The notes beneath the pieces are model-generated. The model had not been told where the DNA came from. It saw only the letters and a list, made by a program, of their open reading frames with translations, and did not search any database. The translations under genes were made by a program, and so were the position numbers. Positions 1-11,640 of a stretch of 64,000 nucleotides of DNA are shown here, in pieces. The stretch comes from Fusarium oxysporum f. sp. lycopersici 4287 (lineage: Eukaryota; Ascomycota; Sordariomycetes; Hypocreales; Nectriaceae), in the NCBI RefSeq assembly GCF_000149955.1, contig NC_030990.1:1240001-1304000 (forward strand), in the 5' to 3' direction. The first letter of the stretch is position 1. Each line of letters starts with the position of its first letter.

Positions 1-1071
1 CGTGGAGGATAAATATGGATATTGGAAAGCTCTAGCAGCTCCGGTGGAGGACGCCTACGTTGACCTATATTGACCCCCCAGCGCCCTCACATTATTAACT
101 GATAACGTTGGGGGAGGCTCTGTGCTTATGTGCATTGCATTGGTAGCGTTAATCAGCGTTCCACAATGGCCTTGGCAAGCCGTTTGCTCGCTGTGATTAC
201 CAATACAAAACATCCATCAATGTTCTCATTTCAGAAACAGTTCACAATAGAGTAAATTACTGTGACTCTTACGGCGTAAACAGTTCCACTTTCTTGTATT
301 ACTGAAGTACCCGGCAAGCCCCGAGACGACTCTTATACGTGTTCACCGGTTCAGGTACCCGGCGTTTAGGCGTATGCTGCAGCAGCAAAAGATGGAATTC
401 AGAGTTTGTGGCGCTAAAATCCGATGGATTACGCTGCAATGTCCGGCCGGGACAAGGGATCTGCGACTTGGCATGAATCTGTTAAAGTAAAATATGTGGG
501 GCCTTATCTCAGATCCCGAGTCAGCAACTCCACAAACTCCATAACGTTAGGCACAAAGATTCGGACACAAGAGCTAAACTCCATTCTCAGCAGTCTGCAG
601 CGCATCCACACGCTAACTGAGCTCCGGAGAAGTGACAGAAAAGAAAGGCTGACACCATTGCCTATTATGGTTAACAACTGAGCAGGTTATTTTGGATACT
701 CTTCGTCTAAATCCCTTCCATCTCCCTTAGCGTACCGGAGGCACCTTTACGTCACTACGGAGAGAAAAAAATGTGCATAACTAGGGGTCATTATAAATAC
801 AATTATTCTCAGGGTTGAGACGTTGAGAAGTCATCATTGCGTGCTACTAAAGCTCCTGCCTGTCCTGCAGCTCTCCGTTGTGAAGCTTATCTTCACCGGT
901 CTTTCCCCTTTCATAGCCAAACACTTGATAGGGCAGACCTACAGAGATAATAACTGCATACAAATATCAAAGCGGTGCCGCTCACCGGCTGATCCCCATA
1001 ATCTTTTCCCTAATAACTACAACATACACAGTTTTTCTTTCTTCTCTTAATCTCGTACAATCGCCGTCAAC
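1..1071. other. Intergenic region upstream of the ABC transporter
   Basis: No convincing gene is visible. The open frames here are short, lack family motifs and are not joined by good splice sites. The last 200 bases should contain the promoter and 5' leader of the ABC transporter starting at 1072; the start codon sits in a GTCAACATG context, close to the usual fungal CAMMATG. I could not identify a specific operator. Confidence 0.6.
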
Positions 1072-4000
1072 ATGTTGGGAAACACGGTAGACGGCGATGC
1101 TCTTCGCCGCACACAATCTTCTATGCGGCAACAGCAGCAGCAACCCATTTCTCAACAAACTGTCGAAGGTGGACAACATAATCCTACAAGCAGCAGCTCC
1201 TCCGAATCAGGTGTCGTCCAAGAAGGAAAATGGGGTGAGCGTGGACAGGAAGATGTCACTGCTCAAGAGGCCATGCAAGAATTCGAGTCTCTACGTCACA
1301 ACTTGATGAGCCTACACAAGACAAGGACAGCAGACACGCATGCAAGCAGGGCTCAGAGTAGACGGACGAGTACTGCTGCTCGAGTTCGGTCAGAGAAACA
1401 TGAACATGACTATGACGACGATGATGGTTCCAAGACCGATGTGGAAGCTGGTCCTGAAGAGAGTGAGGGTTTCGAACTCGGCCGCTTTATGCGAGAAGGC
1501 CATTTCGAAAAGCGCTCCGAGGAGGAGGGATCTCTGAAAAGAGTTGGCGTTGTGTATGAGAACCTCACCGTCAAAGGCGTCGGAAGCACAACAACTTTTG
1601 TTCGAACTGTACCTGATGCTATCCTTGGTACATTCGGCCCCGATCTCTACAATGTCCTCACCAGATATTTTCCTTCCCTCCGGATTGGAAAGCCCCCAAC
1701 CCGAACACTCATTAACGACTTCACCGGATGTGTTCGTGATGGCGAGATGATGCTCGTCCTGGGACGGCCTGGCGCTGGGTGCAGTACCTTCCTCAAAGCT
1801 ATCAGCAACAACCGCGAATCATATGCTGCCGTCGAAGGAGAAGTTTCGTACAGTGGTATTTCTGCTGCTGAGCAGAAGAAGCACTACCGAGGCGAGGTCA
1901 ACTACAACGGCGAAGACGATGTTCACTTTGCTACTCTGAGCGTGTGGAAGACTCTCGCTTTTGCGCTTACCAACAAGACCAAGATCAAGGAGAAGGCCGA
2001 TATTCCGGTTATTGTGGATGCTCTCATGAAGATGTTTGGTATCAGCCACACAAGAGATACTGTGGTTGGTGATGACTTTACCAGAGGTGTCTCCGGTGGT
2101 GAGCGAAAGCGAGTTTCAATTGCAGAGACACTGGCTTCCAAGTCTACCGTGATGGCATGGGATAACTCTACTCGAGGACTCGACGCATCGACTGCCCTTG
2201 ACTACGCACGATCTCTGCGTATTATGACAGATATTAGCAACCGAACCACTCTCGTAACCTTGTACCAGGCCGGAGAGGGTATTTACGAGTTGATGGATAA
2301 GGTTCTGGTCATCGATCAAGGCCGACAGATCTTCTCCGGACCTGCCAACAAGGCAAAGCAGTATTTCATTGACCTTGGATTCGAATGTCCCGAACGACAG
2401 ACGACAGCAGACTTCTTGACTGCCGTCACCGATCCGACCGAACGACGCTTCCGACCCGGATTTGAACACCGCGCTCCCCGAACACCAGAAGAGCTTGAGT
2501 CGGCTTTCAGGAACTCACCACACTACCAAGAGCTCCTGGCTGATGTTGCTGCATACAAGGAGTCTCTTCACCGGTCTGACTACCAAGACGCGAAGAGGTT
2601 TCAGGGGGCCGTCCAGGAGTCGAAGTCAAAGCACGTCTCCGACAAGTCACCTTACACCATCTCGTTCCCCCGACAGGTGCTTGCTTGCACTAAGCGAGAA
2701 GCCTGGCTCCTGTTCGGCGATACCACAACACTCTGGACAAAGCTCTTCATCATCATCTCCAACGGTTTCATTGTTGGATCTCTCTTCTATGGACAGACCG
2801 AAGACACGGCAAGTGCTTTCAGTCGTGGCGGTACCATCTTCTTCTCGATTCTCTTCTTGGGCTGGCTTCAACTCTCTGAGCTTATGAAGGCTGTGTCTGG
2901 GCGTGCCGTTGTTGCTCGACACCACGACTATGCTTTCTATCGTCCCTCCGCTGTTTCCCTTGCTCGCGTTCTGCTCGACTTCCCTGTTATCGCTGTCCAG
3001 GTGTGCATCTTTGGTCTCATCATGTACTTCATGACTGGGCTTGATGTGGATGTGTCAAAGTTCTGGATCTACATGCTCTTTGTGTATACCACAACCATCA
3101 TGGTCACAGCCCTGTATCGCATGTTTGCTAGCTTGTCCCCAGAGATTGACACAGCCGTACGATTTTCAGGAATCTCGCTCAACCTGCTCATTATTTACAC
3201 CGGATACGTCATCCCCAAGACGCAGTTGTTGAAGGACTATATCTGGTTCGGCTGGCTGTACTGGATCAATCCCATCAGCTACAGTTTCGAGGCTGTCTTG
3301 ACCAACGAGCTGTCCGATAGAATTATGGAATGTGCTCCCTCCCAGCTAGTTCCGCAGGGACCCGGAGTTCAGTCTGGATATCAGGGTTGTGCGATTAGCG
3401 GAGCTACAGTCAATGCGCAGTCAGTCTCAGGAAGCGATTATCTACAAGCTACCTACAACTATAGCCGATCAAACCTATGGCGAAACTTTGGCGTTGTCAT
3501 TGCTTTTGCTGTTCTCTATATCCTCGTCACGGTATTGGCAACAGAGATGGTCAGCTTCACACAAGGTGGTGGTGGTGCCTTAATCTTCAAGAAGAGCCGG
3601 AAGGCTAAGGAACAAGCACGCAAAGCCGAAGCCCCTGTCGATGACGAGAAAGTTGTTGGAAATGGTGCCAGCACCTCTTCCGGCGTTGTCGCTGACCCCA
3701 ACCCAGGAAGTGAAGACGAAGCCTTGGAACAAATTACCGATAGCGAGTCTATCTTCACATGGCGTGACATCGAGTATACAGTTCCATATCTTGGTGGCCG
3801 AGAAGAACTTCTGAACAAGGTCAGCGGATATGCTAAGCCTGGTGTCATGGTCGCCCTTATGGGAGCTTCAGGTGCTGGAAAAACCACACTCCTCAACATC
3901 CTTTCGCAGCGTACAAGCATCGGCGTCGTTACAGGTGAGATGCTTGTCGATGGACGGTCTCTTGGCGCGGACTTCCAGAGAAACACTGGATTCTGCCTTC

Positions 4001-5823
4001 AGGGTGACCTGCACGATACAACTCAGACTGTTAGAGAGGCTATTGAGTTCTCTGCCATTCTGCGACAGGACAAGTCTGTCAGCCGTGCTGACAAGCTTGC
4101 GTACGTGGACAAGATCATCGACCTGCTGGAGCTCAATGACCTCCAAGATGCCGTTATCATGTGTCTCGGAGTGGAACAGCGCACGCGCCTAACCATCGGC
4201 GTGGAATTGGCGGCCAAGCCTTCACTGCTTCTCTTCCTGGATGAGCCCACATCTGGCCTTGACTCGCAGTCTGCTTACTCGATTGTTCGTTTCCTCCGAA
4301 AGCTGAGCCGCGCTGGTCAGGCGATCATCTGCACCATTTCACCAGCCAAGCTCTGTTCTTATTCAGCAGTTTGATATGGTCCTTGCTCTGAACCCTGGAG
4401 GTAACACATTTTACTTTGGCCCCATGGGCGAGAATGGAGAAGACGTCGTCAAGTACTTCTCGGACCGCGGTGCTGTCTGCCCCCCTAACAAGAACGTCGC
4501 CGAATTCATTCTTGAGACTGCTGCACGACCGCACAGGCGGCCTGACGGCACCAAAGTTGATTGGAATCAGGAATGGGTTGAAAGTGAGGAAGCCCAAAAA
4601 GTGCTTGAAGAAATTGATGGTCTCAAACGAGTTCGAAGTTCCGCAACGGAGGGAGTAGTTTCTTCAAACAAGGAGCACTCTGAATTTGCTGCACCGACTT
4701 GGCTTCAGACGGTCGAGTTGACCAAGCGTATGTTCCGGCAACACTGGCGCGACCCCTCTTACATCTATGGAAAGTTTTTCATTGCGGTCATCTTTGGCAT
4801 CTTCAATGGCTTTACCTTCTGGAAACTTGGCTACACGATGCAAGACATGCAGAACCGCATGTTCACTTGCTTCTTGATCGTGACAGTTCCTCCCACCATC
4901 GTCAATGGCGTCGTCCCCAAGTTCTTTACCAACATGGCGCTTTGGCAAGCCCGAGAATATCCTTCTCGTATCTACGGATGGTTTGCTTTCTGTACTGCCA
5001 ACATTGTTTCTGATATCCCAGCGGCTGTAGTGTCAGCAGTGTTGTACTTTGTGTTGTGGTACTGGCCCACTGGACTTCCAACCGAGAGCTCTGTTTCAGG
5101 CTACACGTTCCTGATGACTCTTCTCATCTTTCTTTTCATGACAAGCTGGGGACAATGGATCTGCGCGTTTGCCCCCAGCTTTACCGTTATCTCCAATGTA
5201 AGGTCTGCCCTCGATAATATATCTTGTCGTACTAACAGCATTAGGTCTTGCCCTTCTTCTTTGTCATGTTCGGTTTGTTCAACGGTGTTGTTCGCCCATA
5301 TGCCTCACTTCCTGTCTTCTGGAGGTTCTGGATGTACTACGCGAACCCCTCTACATACTGGATTGGAGGCATCCTGGCAGCGACTCTTGATGGCACTCCA
5401 GTGGAATGTTCGTCCGAAGAGACTGCCAAGTTTGACGCTCCCCCGGGACAAACATGCCAAGAATATGCAGGAGCATTTGCAGACTCCGCCGGAGGATATC
5501 TCGTCAACCCCAACGCCACGAGTGCTTGCGAGTTCTGCCCAATGTCTTCTGGTAACGATTACCTAGCGTCGCTCAATATTGATGCGAGTGACAAGTGGAG
5601 AGGTATGCTGACCCAACCAAGCCGTATCGACACAATGTATTAACATACTGCAGATTTTGGCATCTTCCTAGCATTCTGTGTGTCCAACTGGATGCTCGTT
5701 TACTTCTTTATTTACACAGTCCGTGTTCGGGGATGGAGCTTTGGCTTTGGAACGATCTTTGGAGGGTTGGGCAAGTTGGTTGATCTGATCAAGAAGCCGT
5801 TTCAGCGAAAGAAGGAGGAGTAA
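1072..5823 (+). CDS. PDR-type (ABCG) full ABC transporter, with a 1-base frameshift
   Basis: Plasma-membrane drug-efflux pump of the fungal pleiotropic drug resistance family, order NBD1-TMD1-NBD2-TMD2. NBD1 has the family's degenerate Walker A (GRPGAGCST), an intact signature (VSGGERKRVS) and the degenerate Walker B ending WDNSTRGLD. NBD2 has a canonical Walker A (GASGAGKTT), a degenerate signature (LGVEQRTRLTIG) and Walker B LLLFLDEPTSGLD. This asymmetry is normal for PDR pumps. Introns are 5198-5244 and 5603-5653. The frame breaks at T4337-4339: reading ATT-TCA gives a stop at 4372-4374 (1100 residues), whereas with one T fewer the frame reads TIHQPS, the expected H-loop, and runs through TMD2 to TAA 5821-5823. 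Exons minus one base total 4653 nt (1550 residues), the usual full length. As written the protein lacks TMD2. Substrate unknown. Confidence 0.93.
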
Positions 5824-6066
5824 GAAATCGATTTAGTAAATGCAATTTAGAAAGGATATGGAAAAGTACTAGCGAGGATTTGAGATATAATAGACAAACC
5901 GGGTTGGCAAACGAAGAATCGTACAGCCCTTAATACTACATCTAACACCAGTTTCTCATATTGTTCAGTAGCAACTGTAACAAATTGTCTCCGCCAAATG
6001 TACCCCAGAACCGAGTATGTTGAAGTATAATTTCATCTATTCAACCCTCCCAACAAGGCTCAGTCA

Positions 6067-7051
6067 TCATTCAGCATCACGCTTCATAGCCTCCTGAACC
6101 CAAACCGATCTCTCCCTCCCCAGCTTTTTCAGCTCTTCGTCCGGCAACTCATTGAGCTGAAGGTAAATATGAGGACTCGGCACATTGCGGCCTTTCTCAA
6201 ACCCAGGACGCTCGAGGAGCTTGTACATCCAGTTCTTGACGTGAGGAAACTCGTCAATCTGGGAGAGGCCACTGTACTCTGCAGGTGGAAATTAGTGGCC
6301 TTTATGTATACAATCCCTGAGTGAAATGCTTACTGTATGCGGTAGTCCATGGCCAAATGGCGATGTCGGCGATGCTGAGATGATCGCCAACAAGATATCC
6401 GGATGGATTTTCTGCAAGAGCCTTGTCCATCGTTCGGTACAGGCGGCGCGTTTCGTTGACGTATCGTTTCAGGGCATATGGATAATCACCAAAAGCAGAC
6501 ACTTTATTCTATCAGTTCAGTTACCCCTTTTATCTCGGCTCAATACTGGTAACGTACTCTCAAAGTGGTTTGCCTGACCTTGCATAGGGCCGAGACCACT
6601 GACTTGCCAAAAGAGCTATGGGGACTTCGATTAGATATCTCTCCAACAGTAACTTGTAGGTATGGGACTTACCCAGCTCGTCATCTGCCAGTACTCTTTG
6701 GTACCACGGGGATACGAGATCTTGTGGTCCTTGTCATACCGTTCCACAAGATACTGCAAGATAGCACCACTTTCCCAGATCTTGAGTTCGTTGCCGTGCT
6801 CGTCTGTGTCAACAATGGCTGGGATACGACCGTTTGGGTTGATGTCAAGAAACCACTCCTCTTTCTGTTCGTGTTCGAATAGTTTAATTGCATGAGCCTA
6901 TATATATGGACTACGTGAGAAGTAGACACAACTATTTTGGGACTAGGGTTCGTACATTGTACTTCAAGCCCAGCTCCTCAAGTGCAATGGAGATCTTGAG
7001 TGGGTTGGGAGTGCCTTCGCAGTAGAGAGTGATCATATTCTCGGCTGACAT
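6067..7051 (-). CDS. Ure2-like glutathione S-transferase
   Basis: Predicted cytosolic glutathione transferase of 252 residues that would conjugate or reduce electrophiles. Five exons: 6956-7051, 6673-6897, 6558-6615, 6334-6501, 6067-6278; the splices close exactly in frame (759 nt). The thioredoxin-fold N-terminus starts with [14 protein letters not shown] and contains NPNGRIPAI and the glutathione-contacting ESGAILQYL motif (about residues 50-85). The region [18 protein letters not shown] and the C-terminal helical domain with [11 protein letters not shown] are typical of the fungal Ure2/GTT type. It is convergent with the ABC transporter (243 bp apart) and divergent from the transcription factor at 7729. 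A detoxification role with the transporter is inference from family and position. No prion-type Asn-rich N-terminus is present. Confidence 0.92.
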
Positions 7052-7728
7052 AGTGGTCTAGGGTCTGAAGCTGTGCAGAGATTTGATGATAATTAGAGGT
7101 CAAATGTTAATGCTTTCAATTCTGAATTCTTGATGCTTCTACTTTGCGGACGGCTCTTGGTTCATATTTATACACATCCTGTTCTCCCATGCCTTAAATC
7201 TTTCGCGTTCGAAAGTCGAGGTCATTATTCATCGTTCTCTGCCCTTAGATTAAGAAACCATCAACTTCATGACTGCTTTGTACCCCAAACGGTTCATGGT
7301 ATCACCGAAGAGGCTTAGAAGGATAAGGATCTGCTGTGTCACCGCCTTCTCCTTGAACACAATGACCGTTGGCCACTTGCTAAAGAAGGGCAATGGTAAA
7401 TCAAAAAGGGCAAAAGCTATAATTGAAATTCTAAGAGATGTACCAGGAATGGTAAATGGTATTTCAATAATGGTAAGGAGCTAGAGTTTGCGCCCTGGTG
7501 CTTAGAAGTTGGAATCTGGTATGATTATCAATCCTCTCTGCTTCCGCGGAGCCTTTGAAATCACACGCCTAAGACTGACACTCAACTTGTGGTGGGCCTC
7601 ATTTGGGATTGATGACCTCAGAATCTGACTCTAGACAATAAATCAAATAAAAGTACTGTTTTCATGTTTCCTCAATGCTTTGCCCCAAACCTTTGTCTCG
7701 TTCTAGCACATGTTTAGTTGGTGTCACG
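7052..7728. promoter_or_regulatory. Divergent promoter between the glutathione transferase and the transcription factor
   Basis: 677 bp separate the two divergent start codons, so regulatory elements for both genes should lie here. I see no gene. It contains TCCGCGGA at 7543-7550, identical to the pleiotropic drug response element bound by Pdr1/Pdr3 in budding yeast. Whether a Fusarium-type regulator uses this site is unknown. Confidence 0.55.
7543..7550. promoter_or_regulatory. PDRE-like palindrome TCCGCGGA
   Basis: Perfect match to the yeast pleiotropic drug response element, located 179 bp before the transcription factor start and about 490 bp before the transferase start. An identical octamer occurs at 32838-32845, so a chance match in 64 kb is quite possible. 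Confidence 0.3.
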
Positions 7729-9382
7729 ATGGCAGGGATGGATAAGCCTCCAGAGGAAAAACGTCTCCTCTTCATTAATACCAATGAAAACAATTTTCCT
7801 CCACGTAGAAATCAGCATAATTCAATTGATTCCGAGGTCCGTCGCCATGTTATGCTTGATATTGGCAAGGCCCGACGAAAGCCATCAAAGGACCGCCAGT
7901 TCGTCACCTTGACATGGCAGACACAAAAGCACACCGGCAAACAAGAAAGTCCAAAGAGAAGACACTATGGCCATTCAAAAACACCCGAGGAGTGCCAGGC
8001 CACAATAAGCACGCCTACATTGTATGCATTGGCTGTCTTCGAGAAGGAATGGGGAGAAGATTCGTTCTCGGCATACGGATTTACTCTTATCATGGCCACA
8101 GGGAAGAATGCTATGAGCGGCAGTAAGTGAACTCAAGTCCTATGATAATCTAGTTAGATGTTTCGTACGTACTGAATCTGAGGATACAGCTTATTCGGCA
8201 AATACATTTTGGTCCCCCTTCGCCTTCAGAAAGTCTGCCTTCCTGAAGCACTACCAGCAAATCTTTAGTTCACCAGATGTTCTTATCCCATTATACCGTC
8301 GATCATCACTAGAACTCAAGTCCATAGCGCTGGAGCGCTCACTTATGACAATCCAGTGTATCGAGTCCAGACTTGCAAGCTCTGATACGAGTTGGGCAAC
8401 ATCGGACAGCGTTATTAGCGCTGTTCTGGCACTAATCTGCTACAATGTAAGCTTCGCATCATATATAGATTCTTCTTGGTCGGATAACTGAAATTGTGGT
8501 AGTTTTCCAACCTAGATTTTGACCAAGCGATGGTTCACATCAGCGGTATCTGGATGGTGATTGAGGCCAGGGGCGGCATTTCTACCTTAGAGAATAATCA
8601 GGACCTACTTCTCATGATATCATGGTATGTGCGAAGCCTTTCTGCTACGTTATCAGTTATATTCAGCGACTCAATGGTCCGTCAGGGTCGATATCACGGC
8701 AGCACTTCTGCACAACACGAAACCCTTATTTCCACTACCCATGAACCTAGACGCATTCGTTCGCCCAGGCCTGAACATGCTCCCAGGTCCGCTTTTCGGC
8801 CTCCTTAACGACGATATATTGTGTTATGAGCGCTTTCTGGCGGTTCTTGCATGTATGGGAGATTTGAATGCACTTGCAACATTCCTCCAGACCGAGCAGG
8901 TGACCAAGGGCGATGCCATCTGGAGCGACGAAGAGCAAATGAGTCTCCTTTTGAACCCAATTGCGCATGACTTATTGAACCAACAACAATTGGAGCCTCC
9001 GAAGCCTGATACACCATACGCAATAATCTTGGAGTCGCTTAGGCTTGGTGCTATCATCTGGATTATACAGGTGAAGCGAAGGTGCCGCTCTTATCCTGGG
9101 ACTGCTCAAGCACGTATCACGACACTCCTCAGAACAATATCAAATGACACAGAAGCTGATATTCCATGGAACTGCAGTGCAGACCTGCAGGTTGTTCGTC
9201 TCTGGCTCCTGGTTCTTTGCAGTGTCAGCGAACCTAGTGGCCAGGACTATTCGACCTTGATGCGAATAATAGCTTCCGAAATGAAAGAACTGAACCTGGT
9301 GACTTGGGGCCAACTTATTTCTATCATACGGCGAATGCCCTGGATCTACTTGAGTGAAGTGCCGGACTTGAGCACCTTGTGA
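7729..9382 (+). CDS. Fungal-specific transcription factor domain protein (PF11951 type), no zinc cluster seen
   Basis: 489-residue protein. Exons: 7729-8122, 8190-8446, 8503-8624, 8686-9382 (1470 nt, frame closed). The N-terminus, with KRLLFINTNE, then EVRRHVMLDIGKARRKPSK, is the usual opening of proteins carrying the PF11951 fungal transcription-factor domain. The middle part has the family pattern of a C-terminal activation/regulation domain: ISGIWMVIEARGGI followed, across intron 3, by ISWVDITAALLHNTKPLFP. No Cys6 binuclear cluster is visible, so DNA binding is not shown; many members of the family lack it. The ATG at 7729 was chosen over an in-frame upstream one because the family begins close to it. 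Diverges from the glutathione transferase, suggesting local regulation (inference). Confidence 0.85.
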
Positions 9383-9843
9383 TGCTGGTTCAGGGGTATA
9401 TTGGAGAACATTATGAGTCCAACCTCCGTACAAGGATATCAAAGTTCCCATTCCGACTTCAGTTACTTATTTCTTTAATATATTCATTTTAAAGACCTCA
9501 AGACATGAAACAATACTCCAGATAGTTCTGGTAATCAATGCTAAAGCAGTGTCCTTGCTACCTAGGCACCAGAACATTCCCCTTTGAACCATTTCTCTTT
9601 CCCCTCTGGCAATCTGTGAGACTAGGCAAGGTATCCAATAGTAGCTCCAGCCTCATACTGGCAGCGAATCACTGTCAAATTCATTATATGACGTGACAAG
9701 CTCATTCACTGATGAGGATCTAAGAAACAAAAATCTCCACAATTCATACGATCTTCTTGCATCTTCTTGCCTCCTTTTGCTTCCCTTGCTTCCTAGTTGC
9801 TTTCCAGTTACTTCCTTTACTTTCTCAGCTTCGTTACTTGTTT

Positions 9844-9884
<41 letters not shown>

Positions 9885-10571
9885 CAGTGGCTTCCCTCTT
9901 CTCCTCTAATTTCCTTCTCTCGCATCCCTTCATTTGCACACTCAAGCTTCGCCGGTGTTGAATCCCAGCCTCACAACTCAGATCATAAGACGCTTCAAGG
10001 TAAGTCAATTTGCTATTAATACTCTATGCTTCACTTACTGATTATTTATCATTAGATTCCCGGTTGTTGTGTCCTCTTTCTTGGTTGCTGTAGCTTCCAA
10101 ATGCAGCTTCGCGTGTAAGGAAAGCCGATCTTGTAATCCACTTCAGCTAGAGTCTTTTGGCCTCCTTCGGCTTAGGTATGTCGTCTCTCTTCTGAAGATG
10201 ATGTTCTCTATCTCTGACAATTTGTTCTAAGATCCCAAGCCACCTTACTGTCGCTCTCGCTGTCGCAGATAAGCTCCTCCGGACATCGTGGCCCACTCCG
10301 TTGGTATGTTTCTTCTTAACCATCGTCCGGTTCCTTTCTCTAATCAACATTCCAGTAGCGATATTTGGTCTCAATAGCCGTCGCCTCCCAAAAGCGATCC
10401 TTTGGTCGCTGTCGGTTCAGCGGGTACCCGCCAGTCCTTGACGTCAAGCTCACACAGCCTGGCTAATCTCGCAACAAGAACCCCTTCAAGAAGAGGCCAT
10501 CTCGACCTCCATATTGGGGCCAACTTCATCTCGTCACCTTCTTTGGTGCCATTGTAGTCTCCAGTTTCATC
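9383..10571. other. Intergenic and leader-like region with CT-rich tract and candidate leader introns
   Basis: No protein gene is supported. The stretch 9740-9845 is pyrimidine-rich and ends in a 39-T run. Downstream are three canonical-looking introns: 10000-10055 (GTAAGTC to ATTAG, 56 nt), 10176-10231 (GTATGT to CTAAG, 56 nt) and 10304-10355 (GTATGT, TCTAATC, TCCAG, 52 nt). This looks like the spliced 5' part of the broken gene that follows. The pieces between these introns contain open frames but no start codon that joins them, and TAG codons interrupt the frame after 10355. Confidence 0.45.
9846..9884 (+). repeat. 39-nt poly-T tract
   Basis: An uninterrupted run of 39 T, followed directly by CAG. 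It is by far the longest homopolymer in the window. It ends a roughly 100-nt CT-rich stretch typical of strong filamentous-fungal promoters and leaders. Confidence 0.95.
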
Positions 10572-11640
10572 ATGGAAGACCCCAATCTGACCGAGGCGCC
10601 AGGTGCCGCGCAATGCCCTTCCTCCCAGTCGGCTGAGCTCAAAGACTCCTCAGGAAGACCCCATTGTGGTCAGCCTATCGCTGGGGCCACTCCCTTGGGT
10701 ACTCCTGTCGGCGCATCTGAGGACGATGCTGAGTCTCCTGGGTCTACTCCGCTCCCCTCTTCCGCGTTCAAGATGGCAGGTCATCAGTTTCCAGACGCCG
10801 TTTAGAAAGCGGCTTAGGAGAGCACCAAGGCCTCGCCACTGACTTATGAGCCACAAGAGGGGTCAACCACCAACTCCGGCGCCTCCATTGAGCCTTCTTC
10901 ACCAAGCACAATTCGCGGTGTCATGACCCCAAAGCCTGGGTCAGCAGATATATCAGATGGCAATGCCGATCTTGAGGGGTCATCTTCGGTCTCTCATGAA
11001 GAGGCCGTGTTGAATCTTGAAGACAAGATTCGCCAATTTGAATCCCAACTACGAGAACGCAATGAGTCCAGTTCAGTTCTCACGGTCCCCTATCCATCTC
11101 TGAAGCGCAAGATGCAAGATGAACTCTATGACCCCGTTTCCAAAAAGATGAAACCAGCGTCTCAAGTCAGCCCGGAAATGGGCTCATTATCGACGGAAGT
11201 TGCAGGTCGCTACATGAGTTTCATCCACAACGAAGTGTTCCGAATCGCAGGGAGATCAGGCCTCATCAACCCGGCCGACTTCGACGTGGGGTCAGATGGG
11301 GTCATTGGCCTGTCGAAGCATGCCTTGAAAAGGGTATATTCAGACGATAAGTCCTAGACCGTTGCTGGAGGCGTTGCCAACGGGTTACTGTGCACCGAGA
11401 GGACTCTATGATGGCATCGACGCCAAGTTGCCGGACAGAGGGCATTGGTTTCGGGAATGGTTTTGGGGGAAGATATCTTCCGACATTAGTTTTGAGAGGC
11501 AGGACTTACATGCTATTTTGGGTTCATTTGGCAGCAGAGAAAGCCGTCTAAACACTTGCATCTTGTCACTTTTGGGTGTATATAGAGATCTTGTTGAGGT
11601 CATATCTGAGCTAAAGAGTTACTCTTGGTTGGAGGGTTAA
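10572..11640 (+). pseudogene. Broken gene of unknown function
   Basis: A coding-like stretch interrupted three times. From ATG 10572 the frame encodes an acidic Ser/Pro-rich segment up to TAG 10803-10805; the same frame has a second TAG at 10815-10817 and then stays open to TAG 11355-11357, covering a segment with LNLEDKIRQFESQLRER (coiled-coil-like), PSLKRKMQDELYDP, and YMSFIHNEVFRIAGRSG. The next frame then opens (about 11340-11640) with a Trp-rich globular-looking end containing GHWFREWFWGK. No intron of believable length with good splice sites bridges either break, so I call it a decayed gene; a 40-nt intron hiding both TAGs (GTCATC donor at about 10779) is a weak alternative. I do not recognise the family. 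The leader introns at 10000-10355 probably belong to it. Confidence 0.5.
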
